A stretch of DNA of 64,000 nucleotides from Rhynchopus sp. YZ270_cl-10 (lineage: Eukaryota; Euglenozoa; Diplonemea; Diplonemida; Diplonemidae), in assembly GCA_964035575.1 (NCBI GenBank), contig OZ037925.1, forward strand, positions 124,001 to 188,000, written 5' to 3'. Below the pieces are notes generated by a model. That model had not been told where the DNA came from. It saw nothing but the letters and a program-made list of their open reading frames with translations, and ran no database searches. Of the stretch, positions 33,047-43,986 are shown piece after piece. Made by a program: the position numbers and the translations under genes. Within the stretch, counting starts at the first letter, position 1. Each line of letters starts with the position of its first letter.

Positions 33047-33691
33047 TGGGGAGATCCGGGTGCCCGCAACAACAATATTCACAAAAAATCAGAAAAAATC
33101 ACAACAAATCACAACAAATCACAACAAATCACAACAAATCACACAAAAGAAATACAAAAAATCACAAAAAAAAAATCCTATTCACAACAAATCACAAAAA
33201 TCACAAGCAATCACAAAAAAAAAATCCTATTCACAAACAATCACAAAAAATCACAAACAAAAAATCTTATTCACAAAAAATCACACAAAATCACAAAAAA
33301 TAAATCCTATTCACAAAAAATCACAAGTAATCACAAAAAATAAATCCTATTCGCAAAAAATCACAAACGATCACAAAAAATCACAAAAATCACAAGCAAT
33401 CACAAAAAAAAAATCCTATTCACAAAAAATCACAAACAATCACAAAAAAATCACAAAAAATCACAAAAAGTGGATGTGATTCTTTTTGATTTTTTGTGAT
33501 TTTTTGTGAATAGGATTTTTTTTTTGTGATTACTTGTGATTTTTTGTGAATAGGATTTATTTTTTGTGATTTTGTGTGATTTTTTGTGAATAAGATTTTT
33601 TGTTTGTGATTGTTTGTGATTTTTTGTGAATAGGATTTATTTTTTGTGATTGCTTGTGAATATTGTTGTTGCGGGCACCCGGATCTCCCCA
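33047..33691. mobile_element. Inverted-repeat insertion inside E3 with 5-bp duplication
   Basis: Ends TGGGGAGATCCGGGTGCCCG and its inverted copy (about 38 bp perfect), flanked by CTTTA on both sides. The interior is made of about 10-bp units TCACAAAAAA in the left part and their complement in the right part, so the whole element can fold back. It splits an otherwise continuous P1/P2-family arm. Confidence 0.82.
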
Positions 33692-34241
33692 CTTTAGGTA
33701 CTTTTTTTGGCCGTTTTTTGGTGTTTTTGTGGTAAAAAACGTCCTATGATAGCCTATACTAATCGCAAGACACCGTTTGTCCCTTCTGGACCAATATGTG
33801 GGCCAAAAAATGGGTGAAACCCCCCGAAAAAGCACTCCGGGAGCCCAGATAGTTCCAAATTTCCCCGCCAACTCACAAAACCACCTCAAAAACATGCCAG
33901 GAAAACATTTTAAAAAACTATAGGGAGTCACACCCCCTATGGGGAGGGGTGCCCAGGTACAGAAGTGTGACCACTTTTTTAGAATTGCATTTTACGGCCC
34001 AGAAGACCCCCCTATGGGTAGTTTCGGGGCAGGAACAGGTTTTCTGGGGGGTGTGGGGTGGTTGGAGGCGGTTTCGGCACTTTCTGATAGGCGGTTTTCA
34101 CTTATTTTGAAAAACGTCAAATGTGACACTTTTAAATAGGCCTTTGATATCCCCTACCCCCCCCCCCCTAAATTTACCCCCCCCCCCCCCCCCCCCCTTA
34201 TTTTACCCCCTTTTTCAGAAAAAAACGGTTCAGGCCAAAAT

Positions 34242-34472
34242 ACACGACGGTGAAGTATAGTACATTACAAGTGAAGTTACATGTAACGTTACAAGTGAAA
34301 AACCGTTACAAGTGAGTTACAAGTGAGTTACAAGTGGGATACATGAATTACAGGCAAAATCAGGTTGTAACTGGTGGGTTACAAGTGAGTTACAAGTGAG
34401 TTACATGTAACAAAAGTTACATGTAACTCACTTGTAACTCCACTTGTAACACCCGTTACTTCACCGTCGTGT
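34242..34472. repeat. Inverted-repeat block built of GTTACAAGTGA units
   Basis: Outer inverted pair ACACGACGGTGAAGTA / TTACTTCACCGTCGTGT. Inside are eight or more GTTACAAGTGA-like units in both orientations. It lies between two runs of 20-21 C. Confidence 0.75.
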
Positions 34473-34521
34473 AACATGGTAATTTACCCCCCCCCCCCCC
34501 CCCCCCTTATAATACCCTGTT

Positions 34522-34565
34522 GTGGCTGGTACTTTACCCCCCTGGGGGGGTAAAGTACCAGCCAC
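34522..34565. repeat. 44-bp near-perfect palindrome
   Basis: GTGGCTGGTACTTTACCCCC and its complement meet at a single unpaired T. It lies directly after a 20-C run. Confidence 0.8.
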
Positions 34566-34595
34566 CAGGCAAATTTTGGGTAATTATCACCGCGA

Positions 34596-34686
34596 CACGC
34601 CAGGTGGTGTTTTGTCACGAGTGATCTTAACCCACGAGCGAAGCGAGGGGGTTCAGGGAACGAGTGGCAAAACACCACCTGGCGTG
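34596..34686. repeat. GAGCGAAGCGAG hairpin H1
   Basis: A 19-bp stem (CACGCCAGGTGGTGTTTTG and complement) surrounds bulges with CACGAG and CGAGTG, a short inner stem (CTTAACCC/GGGTTCAG) and the apex ACGAGCGAAGCGAG at 34634-34647. Same plan as the hairpins at 45416 and 46130, with unrelated stems. Confidence 0.8.
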
Positions 34687-34749
34687 TAATTATGGGGTGA
34701 TAGTTTCACATAATGCAGCGCATACCTGTTTTGTTTTATGGTTTGCTGG

Positions 34750-34935
34750 GAGGGGCTGATGTGTTCAGCGGGTCGTACATCCGGAGACTCGTCTGATTTG
34801 AAGCTGGAGACACGCTCGAAATGAGGAAAGGGGTAAAGTGCAAAGAATCCTTCACCCTGTTTTGCATCGCGTGTGCAGGTAGATGGGTGCAGGGTACGTT
34901 TGTGCTGCGTGGGCGATACGTTTGGGACACCTCAC
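34750..34935 (-). pseudogene. Coding-like fragment between C-runs
   Basis: The minus strand is open and protein-like (KDSLHFTPFLISSVSPASNQ, then TSLRMYDPLNTSAPPSKP). Possible captured exon; no family recognised. Confidence 0.28.
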
Positions 34936-35304
34936 AGAATCTGAGGCAACATCGTCATCCCTGACCAGTCATGGTACAGGCACGGGCAGAAAGATGATGT
35001 GGATGATGTGGATCCATGATTCATGACTGCTTGCGATGTCGCAAGGAGGCGAGGAATTTTTTCAGACGATACATTTGTCATGAGAGCATGTGTTGTCACA
35101 CTGTGTTGTGCAAAATTTTACCCCACCGTGTATGAAAAAGTCCCCCCTTCCCACCCAAAAACATGACCAAACCCATAACATGGTAATTTACCCCCCCCCC
35201 CCCCCCCCCCTTACCCCCTCCTTTACCCCCCCCCCCCCCCCCTTATTTTACCCCCCTATTTCCAAAATTTCCGGTTCACCGACCCAAAGGGGGGGGGGGG
35301 GGGG

Positions 35305-36348
35305 TAGGGAGCACAGCGAGGCCCTTTTTTCTGTAACACTTAACAAAAAATCATGAAAAAGTGTAAAAAAAAAATCCGAAAACACAAAACCACCCCAGAA
35401 AACACATTTGTGGCACTATTTCTTACTTTTTGATGCCTTTTGGCACTCCCCCCCCCGATTTTTTGACACTTTTTGACACGTTTTCACCCAATTTCCCCCT
35501 TCTCTGAGGGTATTTGATAGCAGGGCGATTTATAAAGAAATTCAAAAATTTAAAATAGTCCAAAACAAGAGGAAAAGTGGGGTTTTCCAGTCAGATGTGT
35601 GCACAGAGTGATTTCTGGGGGGTTTTGGGGCCAAAAGTCCAGTTTTTTCAATGTCTTCGCTGAAAATATTGAATTTTTTTTATACACAAAAACCGCATTT
35701 TAGCCGGGAGGGGCCAACCGTTACACAACCGTTACACACCTTCTATTTGGACCTCCGGGCACCAAAATCGACTAGAAAATGGTTGTAAATACGATTTTTC
35801 AACCCCCATAAGGTATCTAAGATCAACCCCGGGGGTATTGGTGCCTTCTATGGACGTTTTGTGGGCGATTTTTGGGTTTTGGAATGACGAAAAGGCCTAA
35901 AAAACGAGGTAAAAACTGCCCCCTTTTCTGTCTCATCCACTCAAATACACGCTCGGGCCCCAATCTGGACGCCCAAAAGCTTCGAAACCCACATATTTCC
36001 ACTGCCGGACCTCACCGGAGGGGACGTGGGGTGGTTTTCGGCACCTTAGAAGAAAAACTGTGCTCCCGGATCCATTTTTTTGAAAGCGTTACATTCCTAG
36101 AGGAAATCTTACTAAAATCTTACTATTTTCGGAGCCGTTTTTTCGAAAAAAAGTGATTTTTTTTCGAAAATAAACGCTCAGTTTTGGTTGTTTGGGGTTT
36201 CATTGGGCAGAATCGACGAATTTTAGGCCACTTTGGGACCAGGTAGACCCACCTTGGCGGGTTTTATGACTTTTTTTCAAAAAATTCTTGAAAAAACACG
36301 AGCGTTACAGAGGGTCCTTAAGGATTTCCTTAAGGGCTGTGCCCCCTA
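35305..36348. mobile_element. E4: element with TAGGGRGCACAGC ends
   Basis: TAGGGAGCACAGC at the left and the inverse of TAGGGGGCACAGC at the right; G-runs of 16 and 14 flank it (two A at the right junction). 1.04 kb, AT-rich, no coding capacity recognised. Confidence 0.7.
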
Positions 36349-36364
36349 AAGGGGGGGGGGGGGG

Positions 36365-37741
36365 TAGAGGGTCGCATTGGCTAACGTTTTTATGTAATTT
36401 TTATTATTTTTTCGCTGGTGGACCATTTCAGTGGTGACCCACACCCTGTGCCACCCCAAAAATGGGTTTCCGGGGGTTTTTGGGGGGTTTTGCGGCAAAA
36501 AGCGTGAAAAAACGTAAAAAAATGCGTTTTTATTGGTGTTTTCATGATTTTGTACTGTATACAGCCTATGATTGGAGGAATTTGACATATTTGACTAAAT
36601 AATTCAAACCAAGATCGGTTCGAAGGGTCCAAAAGGGTGCAGCTCGTCGAAATCAGGCCCACAGGACCCCCAGGAGTACGATTTCCACCGGAGAGTGACC
36701 CCAAGAGGCCTCTGGCATCCCTAATTTGGCATTTTCTGCCTCCCCCCACAGCCGTGCATTTCGAGCCCCAGCTGAAGCACTTCATCAGGACACGCCATAC
36801 ACACGCCCCTGATCTGCTCCCCATCCACGAACCTCCTCACGAACTCAGCAGCATCCTCAGACGCTTTTTGTGAGGGGGAGGTCGTTTTTTTATTTGTTAC
36901 GCCTGGCAGGGTAGGAGAAGGTGGGCAGTGAGGGGGGAGGGGTGAGGGGGGTGTTTGAGGCGCATACGCACGGGTTCAGGGGGTCATGTTCAACTCAATA
37001 TTTCAAACCAAGATCGGTTCTAGGGGCCCAAAAGGGTGCAGCTGGCCGAAATCAGGCCCACAGGACCCCCAGGAGTACGATTTCCACAGGAGAGTGACCC
37101 CAAGAGGCCTCTGGCGGCCCTAAATTGGCATTTTTTAGCCCAAAACCGCCCCTGCCCCCCCATCTGGGGGGGAGGGCAATTTTTCACTCCTTTTCCCCAT
37201 TTCTAGTGCTTCTAAGTCCTCCAAAGGATAAAAAACCGGTTCCATTGGGTCCGCAGACCATTTTTGGGGGGGGGTATGTACCCAAATTTGCATCATACCC
37301 TACTTTATGTGATGGCCAGGGGAAAAGTCCTGGACTGGACAAGGGGTGGACAAGGGGTGGACAAGCACTTTTTTTGACTCAAAAACTCAAAAAAAATCAT
37401 TTGCAAGTGGTACAGAAGCCTGTTGGTCGTTGAAATCAGGTCCACAGGACCCCTGGGACCCGATTTGCACCAGAGAGTCACCAAAATAGACCTCTGGTGA
37501 TCCAAAAAAATCAATTTTTTTGCTAAAAAACCACTTTTGCCCATTTTGGGGTAAAAGTCCATTTTTCACTAATTTTCCCCATTTTGGGTATTTCTGAGCC
37601 CACCAAAGTGTAAAAAAATGGTTTCATTGGATCCTCCGAACATTTTTGGGGTGGGTATGTGTCTAGTTTTCCACGGGAAACGAGTATCTATGTCACAAAA
37701 AATTTTTATTTCACTTTTTGTGAGGACAATGCGACCCCCTA
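36365..37741. mobile_element. E5: element with TAGRGGGTCGCATTG ends
   Basis: TAGAGGGTCGCATTG at the left and the inverse of TAGGGGGTCGCATTG at the right (14 of 15), flanked by G-runs of 14 and 27. Contains three degenerate direct copies of a block around AAATCAGGCCCACAGGACCC (36597-36735, 37000-37135, 37405-37510), with a coding-like segment between the first two. Confidence 0.75.
36735..36870 (-). pseudogene. Coding-like fragment inside E5
   Basis: Minus strand open for over 40 codons with protein-like composition (ASEDAAEFVRRFVDGEQIRG, then VCMACPDEVLQLGLEMHGC). It sits between two direct copies of a non-coding block. Probably a captured exon; origin unknown. Confidence 0.35.
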
Positions 37742-37792
37742 GGGGGGGGGGGGGGGGGGGGGGGGGGGTAAATGACCACGAATAGGACTGAT

Positions 37793-38623
37793 GCATTTTT
37801 TCCCGGAGTAGTAGTTGTGCCACCTGTGCAAAGCTCCGGATGTCTTTTTTGATTGTTGATCATATGAAACCTGGTTTTGGTTGAGCGTAACCCTGCTCAT
37901 TTTCACTTTGTATATGACATCCAAAGGATGTGCCCACATATATTTTTAGTTCAAGTTTTTTTTTTTGATTTTTCTTTGTTTTCGTAATTCAGATCTTTGG
38001 GTGATCCATGATCGTCTCCGTGAGACACGTAACAGGATGTGAGAGCTTACCGAGAGCTAATAAAAAAATCTCTCCCCGTTCATAGATCACCCAATCTTAG
38101 GTAAAACCATACCCATATATTTTTTTTTTGCGAGCGCTAAAAACTGCTGCTCATTTACCCCAATACAAAAACTAAATAAAAAGAACACTGTTTTTCTACT
38201 CACATCTTCGAAAAAGAAGACATAAAAAATTGTTTGCATGTGTCAACCCAGTCCAGTACTAGAGGAAGTTACTTCAACGGGGTGATTACAAACCAAAGAT
38301 TGAAAGAATGGGATATGACGTGAGGCACTCACGTATACACCAAAAATGGCGAAGTCGTAACTTGTTTTCAAAATAAAATAAAATAAAAAAACATACCCCC
38401 CTCAGATACAGGCACACGAAACAAAACAACGATGCATATATTCTTTTTTTTTGCGGTGAAATTATGCACAAAAAAAGCGAAAAGAGTTTCCTCAAATTAT
38501 GTTGTACAGACGTCCCTGTTCCGTTGGGGCACTCAATAATATTTTTCTCGAAAAAGGGGGAAGGGGGGGATGAAAAAAATATCAGAGAATAAGAACAAAT
38601 GTTCAAAAAAAAATATGACCAAT
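37793..38623. other. Spacer downstream of the ABC transporter gene
   Basis: 3' flank of the transporter. A short inverted repeat (TTGGGTGATC / GATCACCCAA) spans about 37991-38098. No gene seen. Confidence 0.5.
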
Positions 38624-41600
38624 TCAGTTGTCCTGCAGCCTCCACCCGTTCTCGTGTTCGGGGTCGAAGTTGAGCTCGCGGGAGTGGAAGTTTGTGAGCG
38701 CAAGGCGTTCGCTGATTGTGATGCACGTGATGCCACGTCTGCGTGCTTCTTCGTAGAGGGCTTGTTCGGCATCGATGCTCACAGCGCTGGTGCATTCGTC
38801 CAGGACGCCGAAGACAGGCTGTGTGGAATAGGATTGGGAAAATGGTTAATATTAGTGCTCCTGACGACCCCATATTGCGTACTTTGTGACACAAAAAAAG
38901 GGGGGTTTTTTTGGAGGCCAATGCGTGACTATTCTTCATCTGCATTTACTCACAACGGAAGGCCGATGCCTTTTCTTGACACCACGACTCGGAAGGGGAA
39001 GATTATCGTTTTTTTTTTGTTGCAACACATACCTTGTGGTAGAACAGCCTCGCCATGCCCACACGCTGCTGCTCTCCAAGCGAGAGGATGAGCTCCCAGT
39101 TCTTCTCCGCACCCCATCCGTGCCTTTCTGCCAAGTAGTCCACACCCACCAGCGCAAGGAGCGAGGCAAGGTGCACACGCACATCCTCGGTACTAGTGTC
39201 CACACGCTCCGGGTACGTCACCTGGTCCGCGAAGGTGCCACTCGGCATGAAGACCTTCTGTGGCACGAGGTAGATTGCACGCCGTCCGTTCTCCTGCACT
39301 GCAGGCACGCTCACCTCTCCAGTCGTCGCGGGCCACAGACCCCCAAGCACTCTGAAAAAGCTGGTTTTCCCGACACCGTTTCTCCCTGTCACCATCAATG
39401 GCTCGCCGCAGGTCACCTTCAGAGTTAAATTCTTCAACAGCGTCTTATCCGCCGGGGTGACGACATTCGTGTTAACCATCGAGACAAAGGTGCCTGAGGA
39501 CTGCTTGATGGCGGTGGTGTGCATTTTCGCCTCCACTGCGTCTAGCTCAATGTCCAGCTCTGTGACACGCCCGACCAGGCCATAAAGGGTTTCCAGATGT
39601 TCCGAGAAGTTGAGCAGTTGCCCCATGCAGTCAAACATCTGCGTTGTCGCATCGAAGATAAAGGTCTGCGCACCCCCTAGGGAGGTACCACCGTCCTTCA
39701 GAACTTCCGCATCTTTGACGTGCTTACCAAATTCGTTCCGGAGAACCCATTGCACAACGAACGGAGCCTCGCGAACAATCGCCCCGTTGACCAGGTTGAA
39801 CTTCCAGGTCTCGTACAGCTTCAGGTTGGCGTGCGTCATGAGCTTGCCCAACTTCGCGTCGACCATCTCGTTCTCCCTTCTCCCTCCTCCGTAGAACGCA
39901 ATGCTTTCGCAATGATCCTTCACGAAGGAATGCTGCGATTTAAAGACACCCTCCATCCGGCTTTCCTCAGACGCAATCTTTCTGAACCCAGGCATCGCGA
40001 GGCGGATGATCACAAAACCGCTTGCAAGATAACCAAAGAACCCAAACACCGCTTTCTTCCCTGTGAGCGTCCCTATCCTGTGCGAAAACCAGATGAGCTC
40101 GATAAGAGGCTTGATAAACTGTGGGATGACCGCTGCGGAGGCGGTGGTGAGGCTGCGAAGATCGGTGGTGATGCGCTGGTGAGGGTCGGTGACGGATTTT
40201 TCAATTTGCGAAACCTTATAGAAGTTGTTGTGACGGAGGTACCGCGTCAACAGGTTTTGCGTTAAGTTCTCCATCATGGTCTCTGCAGTATCGTTCTGCA
40301 TGTATGCCAACCCCTGCTCGCAGACCCCCGCAAGCACCGCGCACACCAAACTCTTCTTCACCAACCTCACAAATTCAGACCGATCCTGTTTAAACACGGT
40401 GCTCATCAACCCTCCCATAATCTCAGTCGTTTTCACCTTAATGCCAACCTGCGCTAGCACCACTGCAACGATGCAGGCTAACCTCACCAATTTTTGCTTC
40501 GGCAAACCCTTCGCAACCAGCTTCATAAACGCACTCCACGACGCATGCTGGGTTGAGACACTCTTTTTTTCTGTCTTTTTCGTCTCCTCCTCCGTAGTGG
40601 TGGTGACCTTCTTTGTAGCAGCATGCCTGGAGGATTCCTGTTGATGTTGCGTCGCATCGATTGTTTCGAGGGAATATTTCGCGCCCGGCAGACCAATCGT
40701 CAACAACTGGTCGTGGTACATCTTCAAGACCGGGCGGTGCGAGATGGTGATAAACGAGGTGCCTCTGGTCCGCAAAATGGTTTCGTACAACCGGCGCTCC
40801 ATCTCGCCAGAGACTGCTGAAGTGCATTCATCGAGAATCGCGAAGTCTGGTTTATGGAACAAAAGCCTTGCCATCGCCATTCTCTGCATCTCCCCTAGAG
40901 ACAGCACCTCCCCCCACGCCACCTCCTTATCCACCCCATGCTGGTCCATGAGGTACACCAGGTCGACTTCGCCAAGAATTTCGCGCATCTGCTCATCTGT
41001 CAGGATGTCGCGCAGCGCGCTCCCACAGCCGCCCTGCTTGACAGGATAGGCGATTTGCTCAATGAGCGTTCCGGTCACGTTGTACGGCTTCTGCGGGAGG
41101 TAGTAGACCCCGCCGGTTTCATGAAGTCCTTCAGAGAGAAGGCAGCCTGGTTTGGTGATGGTACCGGATTTTGCTTCCCAGAGGCCACCGAGGCAACGGA
41201 AGATGGAGGATTTTCCGGCCCCGTTGTGTCCGGTGAGGAGCAGGGAATGCCCTTTGTCGAGGCGGAAGCTGAGCTTTTCGACGAGAAGGTTGCCGCTTGG
41301 GGTGGCGATGTCTACGTCAGCAAATTCGATCCGGTCTGCGATGAGAACTTTGTTCTGCGCTTTGAGCTCGTCTTCGGAGGGTAGTGTGTTGAGTAGCTCT
41401 ACCAATGACTTTACACGTTGTGCGGCTCCCGAGACGCGGGGGATTTGTGCCAACATCTTTGCGGTGGTTCCTGCAGCGATCATGGACTGCACGAAAAGAA
41501 CAAATTGATGTCCAATATCACCACGGAGCTTCGCGATCGACTCAATGCTTGTCAAATCTGCCCGCCCCTTCGTCAAAAACAGATGCGGGCCAATCACAAA

Positions 41601-42611
41601 GGACGACATAAACGACCGGAGCAGCCACATAAAACACATTTGCTCCACAAAGTTCGGCCAGACAGACGCCTTATGGAATGCCCTCGCCTTTTGGATCGCC
41701 TTTTTGAAGCGCGAAACGAGGGTTTCTTCTTCGAACTTCGCGCCTTCCAACGCTGCCACCGCCTCGCTGTTTTTCACCAGCATTTGATGGCCAGATTTGT
41801 AGCTCGTAAAGAGGCCTCGGGTTTCTGCAATCCATTTTCCCACTTTGAAGGGCGCGATGATTCCTTTCATGAAGAACATTGACCATAAATAGATGTACGG
41901 GGCCAATGCGAAGTGGATGCCATAAAATTGACCGAGCTTTGTGGCGAAGAAAGTTCCGGCAGTGGAGGCGTAGATCCCTTCGCAGAAGACGTGGGCCAGC
42001 TGTGTGGAGACCTCTTTTGCGTCTTCTGTGATTCTTTCGTCGGCGTCTGCCAGAATGGCAGCATCATCGGCACCACCTTGCGCTGCATTCTGCGCTACCA
42101 AATAATAGTTCATTCCTTTAAAGTATCTCCCGTGAAGGTCCTTTGTGAGCTTCTTCCTCCACTCAACTGCAAGGCTGTTTTCTACGTATTTGTAGGTCTG
42201 TCGATGGAAGCAAGCGATAAAAGCGAGTTTCAGCTGTTCACGCCAGCCGGCCCAGAATTCAGCTTGGTCTCTGGTCATTGCGTTCACGTCAAGGCGCTGT
42301 ACGACACGGCTGGTGGCGTTCATGATCCAAATGCGGACCAAGGAGAGAAGGAAGATTCCGTACAGCTGCCACCCCCCGCCAGTGAGCTCGAGGCGTGTGA
42401 AGTCGGGGCACAGCATGCGCCAGACCATGCCCACGGCGCTCTCCTTCTTCCCCTTGCGGGCGGGTTTGCCTTTGCTGTCCTTCACAGAGCGGCGGTGCTT
42501 CGGGCGTGTCCACACCCACAGCAGAAGCAGTGTCACGGCAAGCCCAATCAAAACCTTGACATTACGCTCTCCACGCACCACCGAGGAAAGTACCTGGGAT
42601 ACGGTAGTCAT
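38624..42611 (-). CDS. ABC transporter subfamily D (peroxisomal ALD/PXA type), tandem full-length, two exons
   Basis: Exons 39034-adjacent 39033-42611 and 38624-38818 join to 1257 residues. It has two ABCD halves in one chain, as in plant CTS/PXA1: TMD1 (about 70-400), NBD1 with Walker A GHNGAGKSS (461-469), signature LSLGEMQ (570-576) and Walker B FAILDECTSAVS; a charged linker (655-690); TMD2 (about 700-1000); NBD2 with Walker A GRNGVGKTS (1076-1084), signature LSLGEQQ (1176) and, in exon 2, Walker B FGVLDECTSAVS. The family imports acyl-CoAs into peroxisomes using ATP. NBD1 keeps the H-loop histidine (TISHRPVL) but NBD2 has Glu there (TISERLAL), so the two sites may be unequal. ATG at 42611; a pyrimidine-rich stretch ending CCACCAG lies about 50-75 bp upstream. 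Confidence 0.93.
38819..39032 (-). other. Spliceosomal intron, phase 0, inside NBD2
   Basis: Donor AAG|GTATGTGTTG at 39033/39032; acceptor TTCCACACAG|CCTGTC at 38819/38818. Splicing restores LFYHK|PVFGVLDEC, the continuous signature-to-Walker B segment. Unspliced, the frame ends shortly in KKKR. Confidence 0.92.
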
Positions 42612-42949
42612 TTTGTTTTCTTTTTTAAAAAATAAGGGGTTGTTGGCTCAAAAATAAGTGTCCAACGTCCTGGTGGGAGTGGTGGGGGAGTAGGGGATGG
42701 TGAAGGGCAGGGAACCAAGGGAAGGAAGGGGAGAGAGAGAGGCCACCGTCCTTTGCTGTCTAGATGAACCTACACCTGCACCTCTTTTGACGAAACGCAG
42801 GAACCAATGGGTCAAATGAAACAGACGTTGCTGCATAAAAAGGTGGTGAGTTGTCGTTTTCTTTTTCTGTTAGAGACTTTGTTTAATTTGTCAAAATGTT
42901 CTTTAAAGAGAAGAGAGAGAAAGGATGTTGCAGGGAAAGTTTGGGTGTC

Positions 42950-43032
42950 AACACACACACACACACACACATGGGGCCATATTCTGAGCAAGAATTACCC
43001 CTACTAGTTATCAAACACACACACACACACAC
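42950..43032 (+). repeat. R5 dispersed repeat with CA tracts
   Basis: CA tract, GGGGCCATATTCTGAGCAAG and AATTACCCCTACTAGTTATC, CA tract. Confidence 0.78.
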
Positions 43033-43396
43033 ACCCCCACCCCCTTCGCATTTCCTCGAAGGGGTGGGGAAGGTGTGTGCATTTGAGTTGTTTTTTTTTT
43101 TTTTTGCCCTAATTTGAGTTTTTCATCACACAGTCATTTTTTTTTAAAAAGTCTGTTGGTTGAGTGTAGCTACATGCAGACCGTCATTGTGTATTGTTTG
43201 TTGTTCACGTGAAACGGTTAGAATTGATTTAGTTGTGCGGTGCGGCACAAACCACTATTCTCTATTGTGAGCGACATAACCTAACAGGAATTGGTTTTTT
43301 TTTGTGTTCCACTTCAAAAAAAAAATGCTGTCAAAAATAGGTGTATCAGTCTACTTGACGGCAGTTGTGTGAACAAAAAGAAAAAAAATCGTTGGA

Positions 43397-43424
43397 GCAG
43401 GCACCTCAACTGACCCACGATGCC
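43397..43424 (+). repeat. R4 dispersed repeat
   Basis: GCAGGCACCTCAACTGACCC then ACGATGCC. A further worn copy is at about 43908-43945. Confidence 0.65.
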
Positions 43425-43587
43425 AGCCTATGGATGAAAATCACAAAAAGGGGGGGAGGGGAGGGAATTTTTTTTTTGGAAAATATGCCTTTGTTTTAGT
43501 ACAGAGACACCTTTGAAAGAAACGAATTCGTGCCTTTTTCGTACAAATAGAAATGCAACGCTCATAACGAAGGGGGAAAAAAAAAAG

Positions 43588-43627
43588 TTTATAAGATGAT
43601 CCTAAGCCTCTCGTGCTTAGTCAGCTT
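43588..43627 (+). repeat. R2 hairpin repeat, near-consensus
   Basis: TTTATAAGATGATCCTAAGC, loop CTCTCGT, GCTTAGTCAGCTT. Confidence 0.75.
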
Positions 43628-43953
43628 ATCATATTCGTTATCGCGGAGCAACATTTTGCGCAGGCAAAAAAAAACCCCCATGGAAGATAGGGTTGTGAAA
43701 TGCACACACCTCGACCTGTTTGGTGAGGAATGGCTCTGCAGCGCGGTTCGTCACCCAGAACCGACGCATGAAAATAAGACCATTTTGCAAACGCGCAGAC
43801 ACCTCGTGGGGGTGTAGGTACGTGAAGGGTGTTGGCCACTGTCTGCCCAAAATAACATTGTTGAAATGGCGAGAGATGAGTTCATTAAAACCCAAACTGT
43901 GGTTGTTAGCGCAGACACCTCAGCCGGTGCCTTGCTGCCGACACCACAAGGAT

Positions 43954-43986
<33 letters not shown>

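Larger units (their letters stand above)
32318..34156. mobile_element. E3: foldback element with TAGGGGATATCAAAGG ends
   Basis: Inverted arms 32318-32518 and 33946-34156 (about 200 bp), flanked by C-runs of 21 and 12. The interior combines a GC-rich coding-like stretch (32540-32705), a diverged single arm of the P1/P2 family (32750-33935), and the insertion at 33047-33691. Confidence 0.82.
24121..37792. mobile_element. E0: 13.7-kb nested mobile-element island bounded by 24-bp inverted repeats
   Basis: The left end ATCAGTCCTATTCGTGGTCA plus TTTA (24121-24144) is repeated, exactly inverted, at 37769-37792. The left copy runs into 19 C, the right copy is preceded by 27 G. All C-runs of the island lie left of about 35243 and all G-runs right of 35289, so the structure looks like one small original element whose C-tract and G-tract were split repeatedly by insertions E1-E3 (left) and E4-E5 (right). 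No complete protein gene inside. No clear target duplication at the outer ends. Confidence 0.72.

Noticed and set aside
33050-33480. CRISPR-like array of TCACAAAAAA units
   Set aside because: Units are about 10 bp and low in complexity, with no unique spacers, and the right half is the complement; it is the interior of a foldback element in eukaryotic DNA.
39003-39032. ABC transporter ending in VCVATKKKR
   Set aside because: This is read-through into the intron; splicing restores the conserved Walker B and the natural C-terminus.
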